Source of the DNA: Symbiotaphrina buchneri
Lineage: Eukaryota > Ascomycota > Symbiotaphrinales > Symbiotaphrinaceae
Length of the DNA stretch: 64,000 bases
Reading direction: 5' to 3'
NCBI GenBank assembly: GCA_001599915.1
Contig: BCIG01000012.1
Coordinates: 186,001 to 250,000, forward strand
The position numbers and the translations under genes were made by a program. Within the stretch, counting starts at the first letter, position 1. Each line of letters opens with the position of its first letter. Below, piece after piece: positions 11,776 through 22,519 of the stretch. The notes below the pieces were generated by a model. It searched no databases. It was not told the DNA's origin and was given only the letters and a program-made list of their open reading frames with translations.

Positions 11776-12715
11776 ATATCTGGAAGAGGAGAGCTTGCAC
11801 ATTCTGAGCGTTCAGTATTTTGCGGATGATTTTGTGGGATATCCTTTGGTTGTATGAATATATGTTCGACGAATAACTTGCATATAGCGAGATATATCGA
11901 TATCATTAAGTGCGGAGGCTCATTGGAATAGTAGTATTTACTTTTCCAATTGCAATAGCCGCTGCTCCATGGGTGTTTGTTCTTTCCTGCGTTAGACTGC
12001 CATTGACTGATGAAGAATCGCCATACCGCACAAGGCCTTACCAGCGACCTACAGGTCCACAACTGAATGATCCCTTGGAGCGGGACTCAGGTATCCTTTT
12101 GACCCAATATCTGGTGGGCTGGATTTATTTTGGAGTGGTGCGGAGGCCAGACCTGGATCATTCCGTAGACGTGATTATCGACGCTCGGCTTCTTGTCAGC
12201 GGCAAGATCAACGGCAAGACCATCGGTTGGTCCATATCCTGGCCACTGCCTGTTTCTATTCCATAGGTCCCGGTGCCATATAAGCCCTTCGATGGCGGTT
12301 TAGGATGAATTCCAAGCAAGTAGTCTGCTTATGGATTGTTTCCGCTCAGTCCAAAACACTGCAAAATTAGCTTTACGGTGTAATTCAAACTCTGGAAATG
12401 ACGCCGTTTCAAGGTTTAAGAGCCTAGATGATGCTTGTCATAAGTCGGGAGGCGCAATGGATGGTCTGCATGGTATATGCTGTGTGAGACCTGACTGGAA
12501 GAGAGCGTATTGGAAAAGGGGTGATATCGAAGCATGGGATAGGCTATGCTGGATAAAGGCGGGCTAGAAGGTGTAGCAAGGGTGAAAGTGGGTTGGCACA
12601 TGCCAGCAATCACGCTCACGTGCAGCGAGGGAAAATGCATCCGGCTGTCATTTGAAGATACCATGCACAGTAATATCTATAGCGATAACCCAGGATCAAT
12701 ACACGCATGCATCTC
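11776..12715. other. convergent intergenic region with one weak ORF
   Basis: This gap lies between the 3' ends of the DUF2985 gene and the complex I subunit gene. One + strand frame (11910-12266, 118 codons) begins with a hydrophobic run (RLIGIVVFTFPIAIAAAPWV) that could be a membrane anchor, but the rest is not recognised and it could equally be part of the upstream 3' untranslated region. Confidence 0.35.
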
Positions 12716-13229
12716 TCAGCTCCCTCCCAGGACCGCTTTTCTATCCTCCTCGGCATCCAGAAGCCCTAACCGCCTGATCTGCCCTGCTTTCGGCGCGTCT
12801 TCCCGGGTGTATGATGCTTGTGCTTTTCGGTAGGCATGTTGTAGTGCACGTGTCTTTGCAGCCTGTTCGTTCATTGGGGTCAGCCTCTTGTCATATAGCT
12901 TCCAGTTGGGCATCGCAAATGACACGAGAGTCAGTTTGTTGGCACGCACCTCTTTCTTATGATGCAGGCACTCGTAGTAATCCTCCATCACGGGTAGACA
13001 TTTCCTCTTCCCCGAATCGTCATCCTCCGTCGTATTGACAACGTAGCATGCTAGCAGTTCCTGCCAGAAGGGAAAACAGCGGGAGGGGCCTACAGATGGC
13101 ACCTCGTCAGTCCTTGTTGAACCAGAGAAAGTCCAAAATAGCTTCGGCCGACACGAGGACGACAATTGGTGTCGACTCGTAACAGAAAGGAAGAGACATA
13201 CCTCCATTGAGACCGTAGCCCGAGGCCAT
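12716..13229 (-). CDS. mitochondrial complex I twin-Cx9C subunit (NDUFS5-like)
   Basis: Exons 13229-13202, 13089-12950 and 12862-12716 give 104 residues. The short first exon encodes MASGYGLNG and is joined by a 112-bp intron to the core CFPFWQELLACYV. The core has two Cx9C pairs (CFPFWQELLAC and CLPVMEDYYEC), the coiled-coil-helix fold that is oxidised on import into the intermembrane space, and ends in KAGQIRRLGLLD. This matches the fungal NADH:ubiquinone oxidoreductase 15-kDa subunit related to NDUFS5, an accessory subunit of respiratory complex I. Reading straight through the second intron would give a longer frame; splicing was preferred because it restores the conserved junction between the CHCH core and the AYRKA helix. 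The stop codon is TGA. Confidence 0.85.
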
Positions 13230-14144
13230 GATGGATGTCTAATTGCGTGTTGAAGGTGGTTCAGCCAGCATTCGGTTGTTCCGGTTGCTGTGAGGTGAGG
13301 TTTCGAGATCCTTGGCGATGCTGATTAGATGGCGCTAAGGATCTTATCTGTCTCAATTGCTCCATCATTCATTGGACAAGGAATAAAAGTCACGTGACCT
13401 CAACTTTTCTCCGCTCACCAAGCACAGTTAGGGCATTATGGCTTCTGTCTGTGGTGAATAACCTGCATAGTCCTATACAACGGGAAAAATTGACCTGCTC
13501 GTCTCATGTCCAATTGTGTATCAATAGTATCTGTACATGTCTTGGTCTGGAACGCATGCAAGTCCGAATACTTCGTACATACGAGATGCAAAGACCTGGA
13601 CCTCGGGAAACTTTTCCCCCTTAAATCCCTGCCCCTGATTCGTTACACGCCCATTAGTCCATATCGTTGCTGACGCTGCCTCTAAAAGATCTCACGTTCG
13701 ACACTTAACACCACCGTGCAATGGTTGTACGATCATTAAAGTCATCTTTGTGTCGGTCTATTCAATCCTACCCGAACTTCCCGGCGAATTGACCGCTCGA
13801 TAGCCTTCATCCGATATCCGTTGGTGCAGCACCCGATCGGAAGACGCCCCCTCCCCCGCAATTAAAAGAATGCGCCAAGCAAGCTCAGATCCTCAATTGC
13901 GGAGCTCCAGGTGCTACTAGAGATATTGTTTTGCGCCAAATTGCTATAGTAGCAAAAGCAAGTCTCACGTTGCATAAGGGGCCGCGTTGTAAGCCGGGGA
14001 GAGCCCAGTCACTCAAAGCACTCCATAAACCCATCATGACATATATATACCCACACTGTCACTCCCTGGATTGAGAGCCATCCATGCAGGTGATACCGCT
14101 TTTTGGCTATTTCATATAAGCTGCAGGCTCAGCAAACAGACATA
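13230..14144. promoter_or_regulatory. divergent promoter region, complex I gene / dioxygenase
   Basis: This region lies between two divergent genes. A palindromic CACGTG, within GTCACGTGAC, sits at 13391-13396, about 160 bp upstream of the complex I start; such sites bind bHLH regulators in fungi. No gene is recognised here. Confidence 0.4.
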
Positions 14145-15195
14145 ATGGCAACAAATGGAGTCAATGGCAACCATAGTATCTCTAAATTTGATCCGGACTT
14201 TACCGAAAATGTAATCAACGCCGCTGGCCCCAAGGCAAATCCACGGATTAAGCAGCTTGTGGGCTCCCTGACCCAGCATCTCCATGATTGGGCTCGGGAA
14301 AACGGACTTACAGTGGAGGAGTGGACCGCTGGCGTCGAGTTTGTATGCTTGCTCTTCAAGGATATTCCCACCAAGCTGACATGGCTCTTCGTATCTCAGA
14401 TCAATGAAGCAGGCAGAATGTCCGATGACAAACGGAATGAAGGCCAACTCCTGTGTGACGTTATAGGTCTTGAATCTCTTGTCGACGAAATCACGTATAA
14501 GCTGGCCACCGAGGCCAAAGATCTTCCCACCGCAACCGCCATTCTTGGACCATTTTATAGAAAAGACGCCCCACGTCGATGAATGGGAGACAGCATCGTT
14601 TCTGGAATTGAAGGAGGCGATTCCACATTCATGTCCGGCAGAGTAACGGACTATCTGACCGGTGAACCCATTGAAAATGCAGAACTTGATGTTTGGCATA
14701 CAGCGCCTAATGGGCTGTATGAACAGCAAGATCCTGACCAGCCCGAGTACAACCTTCGAGGAAGGTTCACAACAGGGCTGGATGGGAAGTATAGCTTTTA
14801 CTGTCTCAGGCCGACAAGCTACCCCATTCCCTATGACGGTCCTGCTGGGAAGCTGCTTCAATTGTTGGATCGACACCCAATGCGGCCAGCTCACATACAC
14901 TTCATTGTGAGTAATAGCACAGGATTATACCGACAGCGTTGCTAACGGCACATGCCAGGTCTCTGCTCCAGGTTACAAGCCCATAGTAACCCAGATTTTT
15001 GACCGACGTGATGAACATATCAGAGATGACGCTGTTTTTGCAGTCAAGGACTCTCTGATTGTAGATTTCGTACCTCGCAAGAATGACGACAAGGCTGCGT
15101 TTGAGCTCCCCTATGACTTCAAGCTGGTCTCGTATACGCAAGCCAAGGAGCATTCCTTGGACGGGTCGACACCGGCAAGTGGGGTGGGGCACTGA
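14145..15195 (+). pseudogene. intradiol ring-cleavage dioxygenase with in-frame TGA
   Basis: Exons 14145-14906 and 14959-15195 form one frame interrupted only by TGA at 14580-14582. Before it lies an N-terminal helical dimerisation domain (to about residue 145, ending ATAILGPFYRKDAP). After it lies the catalytic beta-sandwich domain. The expected non-haem Fe(III) ligands are present: Tyr in NGLYEQQD (about 192), Tyr in SYPIPYDGP (about 226), and two His in RPAHIHF (about 250 and 252). The family cleaves catechol or hydroxyquinol to muconates; similarity around DGPAGKLLQLLDRHP suits the hydroxyquinol/catechol 1,2-dioxygenase group. The stop is followed directly by ATG, so the second domain has its own start. 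The usual reading is a nonsense mutation; two separate products or readthrough are less likely. It lies next to a regulator and a CoA-transferase gene. Confidence 0.8.
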
Positions 15196-15537
15196 TGCTG
15201 GAGGTTCGGAGTTTTGTAACAGCATGACAAGCAACTTGCCTATCCCGTCGAATTGCCAGCTGGGAGAAGCGCAGCCAGCGTCTGTAAATAGGATGTGTTC
15301 CGCCCTCCACAGTGTCGGTCAGGCGACATTCAGCTGCGTTGGATCGTGGATCAAACAACGTCCATCGCTGAACAGAAGCTTCTGATTAGTTGATCTTATG
15401 GAGTTGACCTTCAAAAGCTGTCATTTCTGTTGATTAACCTTGAACGTCGGATCTCTAGATGGGTCTGGAGATTATTGGCACTTGTGATCAAGAATTTTCC
15501 ACACTGATGATTATGGTATTGGCCGGACTAATCATCC
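15196..15537. other. convergent gap, dioxygenase / regulator
   Basis: This short interval lies between convergent genes and is presumably 3' untranslated sequence. Nothing else is recognised. Confidence 0.4.
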
Positions 15538-18316
15538 TCATCCGATATTTGCCATTCCGTACAACGGTACAGTAGAATCACTTATCCCCTGGACACCAGC
15601 ATCGAGCCTAGGTGTACCAAGAGCAGGCGTTTGTATCGGCCACTGCCAGAAAGCATCGAAATCAACTTGTTCATCGACTGTGGACGAGTCGTCCGAGCTC
15701 ACAGTCATAGGATATAGAGATTGCCCAGGTCCAGCATATCCGATAAGCTAGACGACCGTTCCAAAGGCGTAGGTTCAGAAGTAATGCCTGGCGGCGTAAA
15801 CGGACCTTCGTCTGCTGCCCGTGGAAATAGCTTTTGCATAGGATCAGTCGAAAGAGGTACAAGACGTGAGCGTACACGTTCCCTCTGGGTTGCGACGGCA
15901 TCCCGAAAAGACGTTAAGATGACGAGAAGACGTGCAGCCTGCGGGTCGGCTTCGGCGCAGTACTTCATGATGGTTAGACTTTGCTTGATGCTCTGCTCCG
16001 CAGTAGGGGCGGCATATAATTTGAAGAATTCGTTTGACAAAACGATCAGGGCAGCAGCGAATAGAAAATACCTGTCACCGTCAGTGGTATGTCGATCGGA
16101 TGTGATTGAACCACTTACGTGACAAAAGGGTTCCTTTGCGGAAGATAGCCGCCTTCGAAAACATTTTGAACTATGACAATGGTGTGTGTTGAAGCTGTAA
16201 CACATGCTTCTGCGAATCGTTCGATGCGACTCAGGGATCGACGAGGTGATTGACGGGGATCATTACGATCCTTTCTGGAATCCGCCTGAAGTAGGTAAAT
16301 GAAGAAAGGACGGGTAAGGAGGATTATCGAATGACAGCAGAATAAGTTGACATGTAGAACGGCAATCCCTTGCAGCGGATTTGCCGTAGATGCTTGCCTA
16401 CGGTGAAGTGAAGGAGCAACCGCTCTAGGCCAAATCGTGCAGATATCCGCGATCTCTTGAGCAAGCCTTGTCGAGATCTTTCTTTTTTGATAGACTCTCT
16501 TCAATATTATGCCAATGACGTGACAACTTCGTACAGCAGCTTCCAACGCTAAGTTGGTAGCCTGTTGCTCACTGACAGGCCTCGTATGCATAGGATCGGT
16601 TGGTGGACGTAGCGTATCCCCAGAGCAATCGTCATCGGAAATTGCAGTGGGCCTACCCAAGCAGGCAGATATGAAACGATCAAACACGTATAGGCTGCGC
16701 CATAGATTCCTTCTTACTTCTTGTTCTTGTGGTGTAAAAACAATCATTGTCCCCTCTTTATGCAAGCCAAGGGCAAATGCCGACCTCACAGCCATACCAA
16801 AGTAAGCGGAAGCTGCATTTCTCTTAGCAATCGTCAACATGTAGACTGCCATTAAGAGTAAAGCTTGTATGGACCAAAAGTCGGCATCTTCGAATCCAGA
16901 AACCGGATCACTTAGTGGCATTCAGGAAGAAGATCTCTGCTCTGTCCAATTGTTCAGATCGTAATCTGTGGACAACCGCGGCGTCCGGAGTCCCAGGGGT
17001 TGGTGTGGCAAGGACAAGACCAATTGCAAATGTCAGATTGAGCAGACAGAGATACGAAGGATCGGCCATGAGTGGATCTGAATAACAAGTATCAAAGCTT
17101 GTCATGAACGCTTTCTGATCAAATACTTGCATAAGCCCATACGTCTAGATATGATCAGCAATTGCCAGGACCAGCATGTTCAAGGGATATCTCACATTGC
17201 TGAAGAAGGACTGTACAAGTACAAGAGCCGTGTCTTTATCAGGAAGAAGATATGTTGGCCTTAATGTGCCCGGCATTATACTCATCCGATTTTCTACAAT
17301 TCGGTGCCTGTTGGGATCAGTTGTGAATGAGGAAGGCCCGGCAGTGCCTTCCACGAGGAAACGCATAAGCTGGAGAAAAGAGAGTGTTGCAGAGTCTCCA
17401 ATATATACTGTCTTATGGATTAGCTTATGCATTGAAGAGCGAAGATGCCGGCTTAGTTAGGGGAGATTCAATGGCGATCACCTGAACAGTGCCAGTACAG
17501 CACAACTCGGAACAAGGGGACGGCAGAAAGATGCCAAAGATGCGAAAGATGCTGGAAAGATAAAAGTCATACAGAAGACTTGGAAACAACAGTGTAGGAT
17601 ACAGGGATAAATCAAGAAGCGGTAATGGAATGCCAAATCAAACACACGGAGGAGACTGGCTCACTGACATAGTCTGCCAGTATTGTCCTGTAATAACCTC
17701 GATTGAGGTTCCAATACAGCTTCTTCATCATTTCCACTATGACTGGTTGCACGTGACATCAAGGGAGCTTTCGATGGGGTTTCCAATCCAGTAACAGGTC
17801 CGAAGGTGCTAGTTCCACTCTGATCCGCAGCAGTATTCCTGATGGAAGGAATTGGTCCATTGCTTTGAGCTCCCTTGAACAAACCGTTTCCATTCGGCGC
17901 AGCCTGGTTGAAGGGCGGGGGATAGGCCCATTGCGAAGGAAGCCGCGGCTGCGACGATGGTGAAGGCTGCGGGGAATGCAGATATGGTGATTCACCTGCA
18001 GTGGAAGTAGAATAACGGGAAAGGCCAATATCAGTCAAGCGTCGTTTCGAGGGTTGCTGGTCTTCTTGTGATGGTGGAATGGCTTCGCCATAGGTGCATT
18101 GTAAGCTACGTTTCTCACAGGTATTGCAAGGACAAAGTCCATTGCACTATCGCAGTCATCACGTCGTAAGCATTTCTGCGCGGTAACTTGTCCATCTCTA
18201 GGATAAGCCATGATGATGAGACTTGCCTTCTGCTTCCGTCTCTTACATGAATCGCAAGCTTGTGCGGTCCGGATCCTATTCTCTGGAGCAACCTTCGGCC
18301 TTGTCATCGAGAGCAA
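15538..18316 (-). pseudogene. Zn2Cys6 transcription factor with two frame breaks
   Basis: Exons run 18316-18227, 18146-17669, 17407-17196, 17144-16119 and 16071 onward. The zinc cluster is CDSCKRRKQK joined to CNGLCPCNTCEKRSLQC, fitting C-x2-C-x6-C-x5-C-x2-C-x6-C; the joining intron starts with GC (GCAAGT) rather than GT. The fungal-specific regulatory domain follows, with DADFWSIQALLLMAVYMLTI and LWRSLYVFDRFISACLGRP. Two breaks are seen. Near 16912 the frame ending AEIFFLNATK must shift to continue with LSDPVSGFEDADFW. Near 15713 the frame ends LDLGNLYIL, whereas the next frame gives a typical acidic, Trp-containing tail (DEQVDFDAFWQWPIQTP) ending at 15538; an extra AT in CTCTATATCC would explain it. 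Proteins of this class bind CGG-type sites. It probably once controlled the neighbouring catabolic genes (inference). Confidence 0.75.
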
Positions 18317-19393
18317 AGCTGGGCACCAATGATAGAGGGAGTCAATATCCGATCGCGCGTCGGGATGGTTTAAAGTGCGCGCCTAAATTGATGCTCCACA
18401 ATTGGCTTGGAGAGAGCTTCGGCGACCAGTGAGGGTTCGTCGGATAAGGGCCACACCCCAGATATTGCAGCCTACAGTATTGCAGGAATGAGGTATTCGT
18501 ACTTCTGTAAATGCTTGCAGTTCAGGGCAATGACGCGCCGAAAATCCGTCTTAGTTGCAGAAGCAGGCTTGGGTGGGAAATCCCGGAGTTGATGAAGAGA
18601 CTACAGCGTAAACGATGGCCAGGCACGGCAAGGGACAGGACACCTCAAGGACCCTTCAAAAGCTTATTGTTTTGCTTGTACCGATCGGCGATGAAAACTT
18701 ATGTACCTTACCTTAGGAGCAAGCGGGACGAGGGCGCCGAATGATCATTGTTCTACAAAGGCAGCCCCCACGGATACTATCGAACTCTGGCTGTGAAGCC
18801 TTCTCGATGCATTGTCATGAGCGTACATTATCATCCAGGCAAGTGTCATTGTAACCCGGGAACTGGCCCTTTCCAACCACCTGCATATGGCTGAAACAGT
18901 TGAACAGCGAAGTGTTCCATACCAAGGTGGGATAGCCTCGAGTAGCCAGTTGTAAGCAGCTGGTCACTTCAACGGCTCGGCCGATGCAGCCTGCCGTGCG
19001 CTACCTCAAGGTCGGTACGAAGATAGGGGCTTATTGTTGCCAGGCAAGACACCGAAGGATATTTCAACCGAAAAGTCATTGACTTCATGCCAATGTTGAC
19101 TGCCCTGCAGATGCCGGCCGTCAGCTTCCCCACAAATTTCCTGAGGTGGGACTGTGCCGCTAAATGGGCTCAAGGCGGGTCGGCTTAGGCCCGGGTAATG
19201 CACCACCTAAGGAATTGGGGTTGATCGCAGACATTCTCCGAACCACCGGATCGAATTCCGGTTCGGGACCTAACTTGCTCTTCCTCTTGCCGCGACCATA
19301 GGCCAGAGCTATGGAGCCTTCTACATTCGAATATAGAGCGGCGCGGCCCCTCCTTCTCCCTCATGTGCGTCAACGTTCCGTGACTATGCAGCA
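18317..19393. promoter_or_regulatory. divergent promoter region, regulator / CoA-transferase
   Basis: This 1.08-kb region lies between divergent genes. No supported coding sequence was seen. It would be the natural place for the regulator's own binding sites, but no clear CGG-spacer-CCG pair stood out as exceptional. Confidence 0.4.
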
Positions 19394-21444
19394 ATGACTG
19401 TCGCCCGTGTCAACAAGAGCCAGAGCAATTCAACAAAGTACTCTGTACTTGATGGCTCCAGAGAAGCTCTTAACTTTCTTGTCCATGTTGCCGGCGACCA
19501 GCTACCAGAGGTGGTAAGGGATCATTTTGAGGATGTCGATATCGTTGGTACGATCGATGGAAAGGGTGTATATCTCCCTTGCCCCTTCAAGGAGACGGAA
19601 GCTGCAACGGCATTGAAGACGGTGGAGGCGTGTACAGCTGCAGCCATTGCAGATCTTCGCTTTGGGACCAGACAGAGGAAAATAGAGGTGGATCTGAAAC
19701 GTGCAACTTCTTTTTTATTTTCTACGTACGTCGTCACTGTGGACGGCATGGATAAAGGGCATCCTGATGTCAAGACGAAGCTGAAAGGTTAGTGCTCGTC
19801 TTGTTGTCAACCCTGGAACAGAGACTGATGTGCTTAGATACGGATCTTCTCCAAGCACAGTCAATAGTATACCGTCGATTGTCCGCAAATCTGTACGAAA
19901 CAAAGAACCCGGGCGAATATTTCCATCTCCATGGCTCGCTAGAAGCAACAACTGCCTTGAATATGGTGGGACTTCCAGGCTATAAACCTGAAATGACGGA
20001 TTATCATGGGTGTATCAATCTTATTGAGAGCCACGTTAGACAGTTTACAGCTGAGGAATTGGAGAAGATGAACGCGGAGAGACGGCAAGCTGGAGTAACA
20101 GCCTTAAAATGGGACCAGTTCCGCAAAACCAGCCATGTCAGTAGATGCGTATGACCATGGACTCCAATGGAGTGATGCTAACGTGGCTTTAGGGAAAGAG
20201 GGTACTACAAGAGCCACCGTGGAGAATAGAGTCACTGGAAGAATCATCACCTCCCGCCCATTTTCCGGATATCTCGCATCTTACTTCCAAACCACAAATC
20301 CTTCAAGGGATCAGGGTGCTTGAACTTTGTCGAGTCATCGCGGGACCAGCCATGGGACGGACATTGGCTGAGTACGGCGCAGATGTGCTCAAAGTTACTT
20401 CACCGAATCTGAGCGATGTTCCCTTCTTTCAGGTAGATGGGTACGCTACGAGATTCTATTCGGGTTTATGCAGACTCTGAGGATGTCACACTTTCCCACT
20501 GCAATCCATGTTCTATTTCCTCGCTCTCCCACAGTATTAGGAAAGGGACTGTGTCTTCCATTGAATACACACCCCTGCTTTCTTACACTGTTATCGGAAT
20601 GATCGGCTTGATTTTGGGTGTTTTGTCTTGCGGTCGATGCATTTGCTAATTGTCCATCAGAAACATGGGCAAGCATACTACGGATCTCGATTTACGGGAC
20701 CCCGCAGATCGCAAAACCTTTGAGACACTTCTACAATCAGCAGATGTAGTTCTTGATGGTTACCGCCCAGGAGCTTTAGAGCGCCTTGGATATGGACCTA
20801 AACAAATCATCGAACTAACCAAACATCGCAACAAAGGCATCGTATACGTTGCGGAAGACTGCTTCGGACATGTGGGTGAGTGGGCAGGTCGACCAGGATG
20901 GCAGCAGATTGCCGATTGCGTTACTGGAGTAGCTTGGGCACAAGGTCAATCAATGGGCTTGGAAGAACCAGTGGTACCTCCATTCCCTATGAGTGATTAC
21001 GGTACTGGTTGTATGGGAGCAATAGCTGCGCTGATCGGTCTGCTGAAACGTGCACAATACGGTGGATCATATTATGGCTGCACGTCCCTCGTGCAATATG
21101 ACATTTTCCTGTTGCGGCTGGGATTGTATCCGAAGTCTGTGATATCTTCACTACGCACGGAGCATGATCCGGAGTTCTACGAGCTACGACACTACGACAG
21201 TGTGGACGAGGTAAGCAAGAGAGCTTTGAAAAGCATGCGGAAGGTGCATCCTGAACTCTTTGATCCTCGAATGTTTGGGGAAACATGGAGTAAGGGTTTC
21301 GCAGCACCGGTCAAGTATCTCAAGTCGGCAGTGCAGGTTGAAGGGACTAGAAATGGCTTTTTGAGGAGCGCCAGGCCTAATGGATACGATGAGCCGACTT
21401 GGGATGGCTGGGAGATTGAGGAGATTTTAAATGCTGGAGAATGA
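19394..21444 (+). CDS. CaiB/BaiF (class III) CoA-transferase family protein
   Basis: Exons 19394-19787, 19838-20136, 20193-20440 and 20661-21444 give 574 residues with consistent phases. The fourth exon begins after a 220-bp intron and contains NMGKHTTDLDLRDPADR and DVVLDGYRPGALERLGYG, hallmarks of the CaiB/BaiF fold; the third exon supplies GIRVLELCRVIAGPAMGRTL, the classic N-terminal motif. The large N-terminal part (first ~200 residues) is typical of fungal members. Bacterial relatives move CoA between acyl groups or racemise 2-methylacyl-CoA; the substrate here is unknown. The position across a shared promoter from a Zn2Cys6 gene and near a ring-cleaving dioxygenase suggests a role in activating an aromatic or dicarboxylic acid (inference). 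The frame is intact, unlike its two cluster neighbours. The stop is TGA. Confidence 0.85.
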
Positions 21445-22519
21445 GAAGATATCACGCCGGGTGCAAAGAGACTGTAGCATAGACTTGGAGTATATACATC
21501 ATTGTTATGACCAGATTCCGTTGAGGGCAGTGGACTCTGGAAGCGCAAGCGCAGGTGATCACGGATACTTGCCAGTATGACTCAAGCCGGCCAATGAGTA
21601 ACTCAACATGGTAGATTGCATGATAATCAGAGGTTCCTTTTGTCACCTTGACGGTCAGCCAGGGCCTTAGAATACCGGATACTATTGACTGGAGGCTAAT
21701 GAGAGGAATCTTTTGGGCAGCTGACGAGCAACACCAATTGATTATTGAAAACGGCTATATACAAAAGAGCAAGCATAGCATAGTTCTCCACGGATGAGGC
21801 TCCGGATAAGGAGATATTGTGGAATATTCACATGTGCGGCTATGATGCAAGGAGTTTGCGCTCGGAGCGGTCTAGTTCTTTTTTTCTGGTTGCGCACAGA
21901 CAGGCAGATCGCTTTTCTGCGGTAGGGGAGAAGAAGAGGTGGTTTCCAGCTCTAGAAAATTGTGGATATTCTCGTAGTCCGGGCAAAAGAGGACGGGCTC
22001 GACGCTGGAAGACTCGTACTGAGATTATACATTGAGTAATTGCCTGAATCAATGAAGACCACGATTTTCCACCGTCTGCCCTATCTCATATCAATCGAAG
22101 ATGGCGGAGCAACGACGGTGGCGTGGTAAAAGGTTTAGTTAACCGGTAGGGACTTTTAGCAGCCAGCTAGCACCGTTGCTGTGGCCGATGATGCATTTTG
22201 CAGGTTTGGGGGTGAGTGTGTGTGGTTGAGACCTAAGGCCTAAGCCGAAAGTGGCGAGCCTTGGCGGCTCGCTTGAGCGACAAATTCTCTTCCCGCCTCG
22301 CTGTCCCACTCATAAATAGCAGCCCCTCCTTCGAATCCTCTTCCTCTCCTCGCGACTGGGCCCTGCCTACCAAATACACGGTTAAAGGCTCAAGTATGAT
22401 CCCATCTCATCTAGATTCATCATCCTCGTCAACTGTGCTGACCAACATCCTAGTTTTATCTTCAATCAATCTTCAAACTCCCATCCAAAAGCCAATCTTA
22501 CATTTGACAAATCTTCACC
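21445..22519. promoter_or_regulatory. tef1 upstream region
   Basis: This is the upstream region of a strongly expressed gene. A TATA-like CATAAATAGC lies at 22311-22320, about 200 bp before the start codon, followed by a pyrimidine-rich leader (about 22320-22510), usual for highly expressed fungal promoters. A 5' untranslated intron is possible in the leader but was not resolved. No other gene is recognised. Confidence 0.5.

Noticed and set aside
14580-14582. TGA read as a sense codon in a changed genetic code
   Set aside because: Other genes here end in TGA (the complex I subunit and the CoA-transferase), so TGA is a normal stop.
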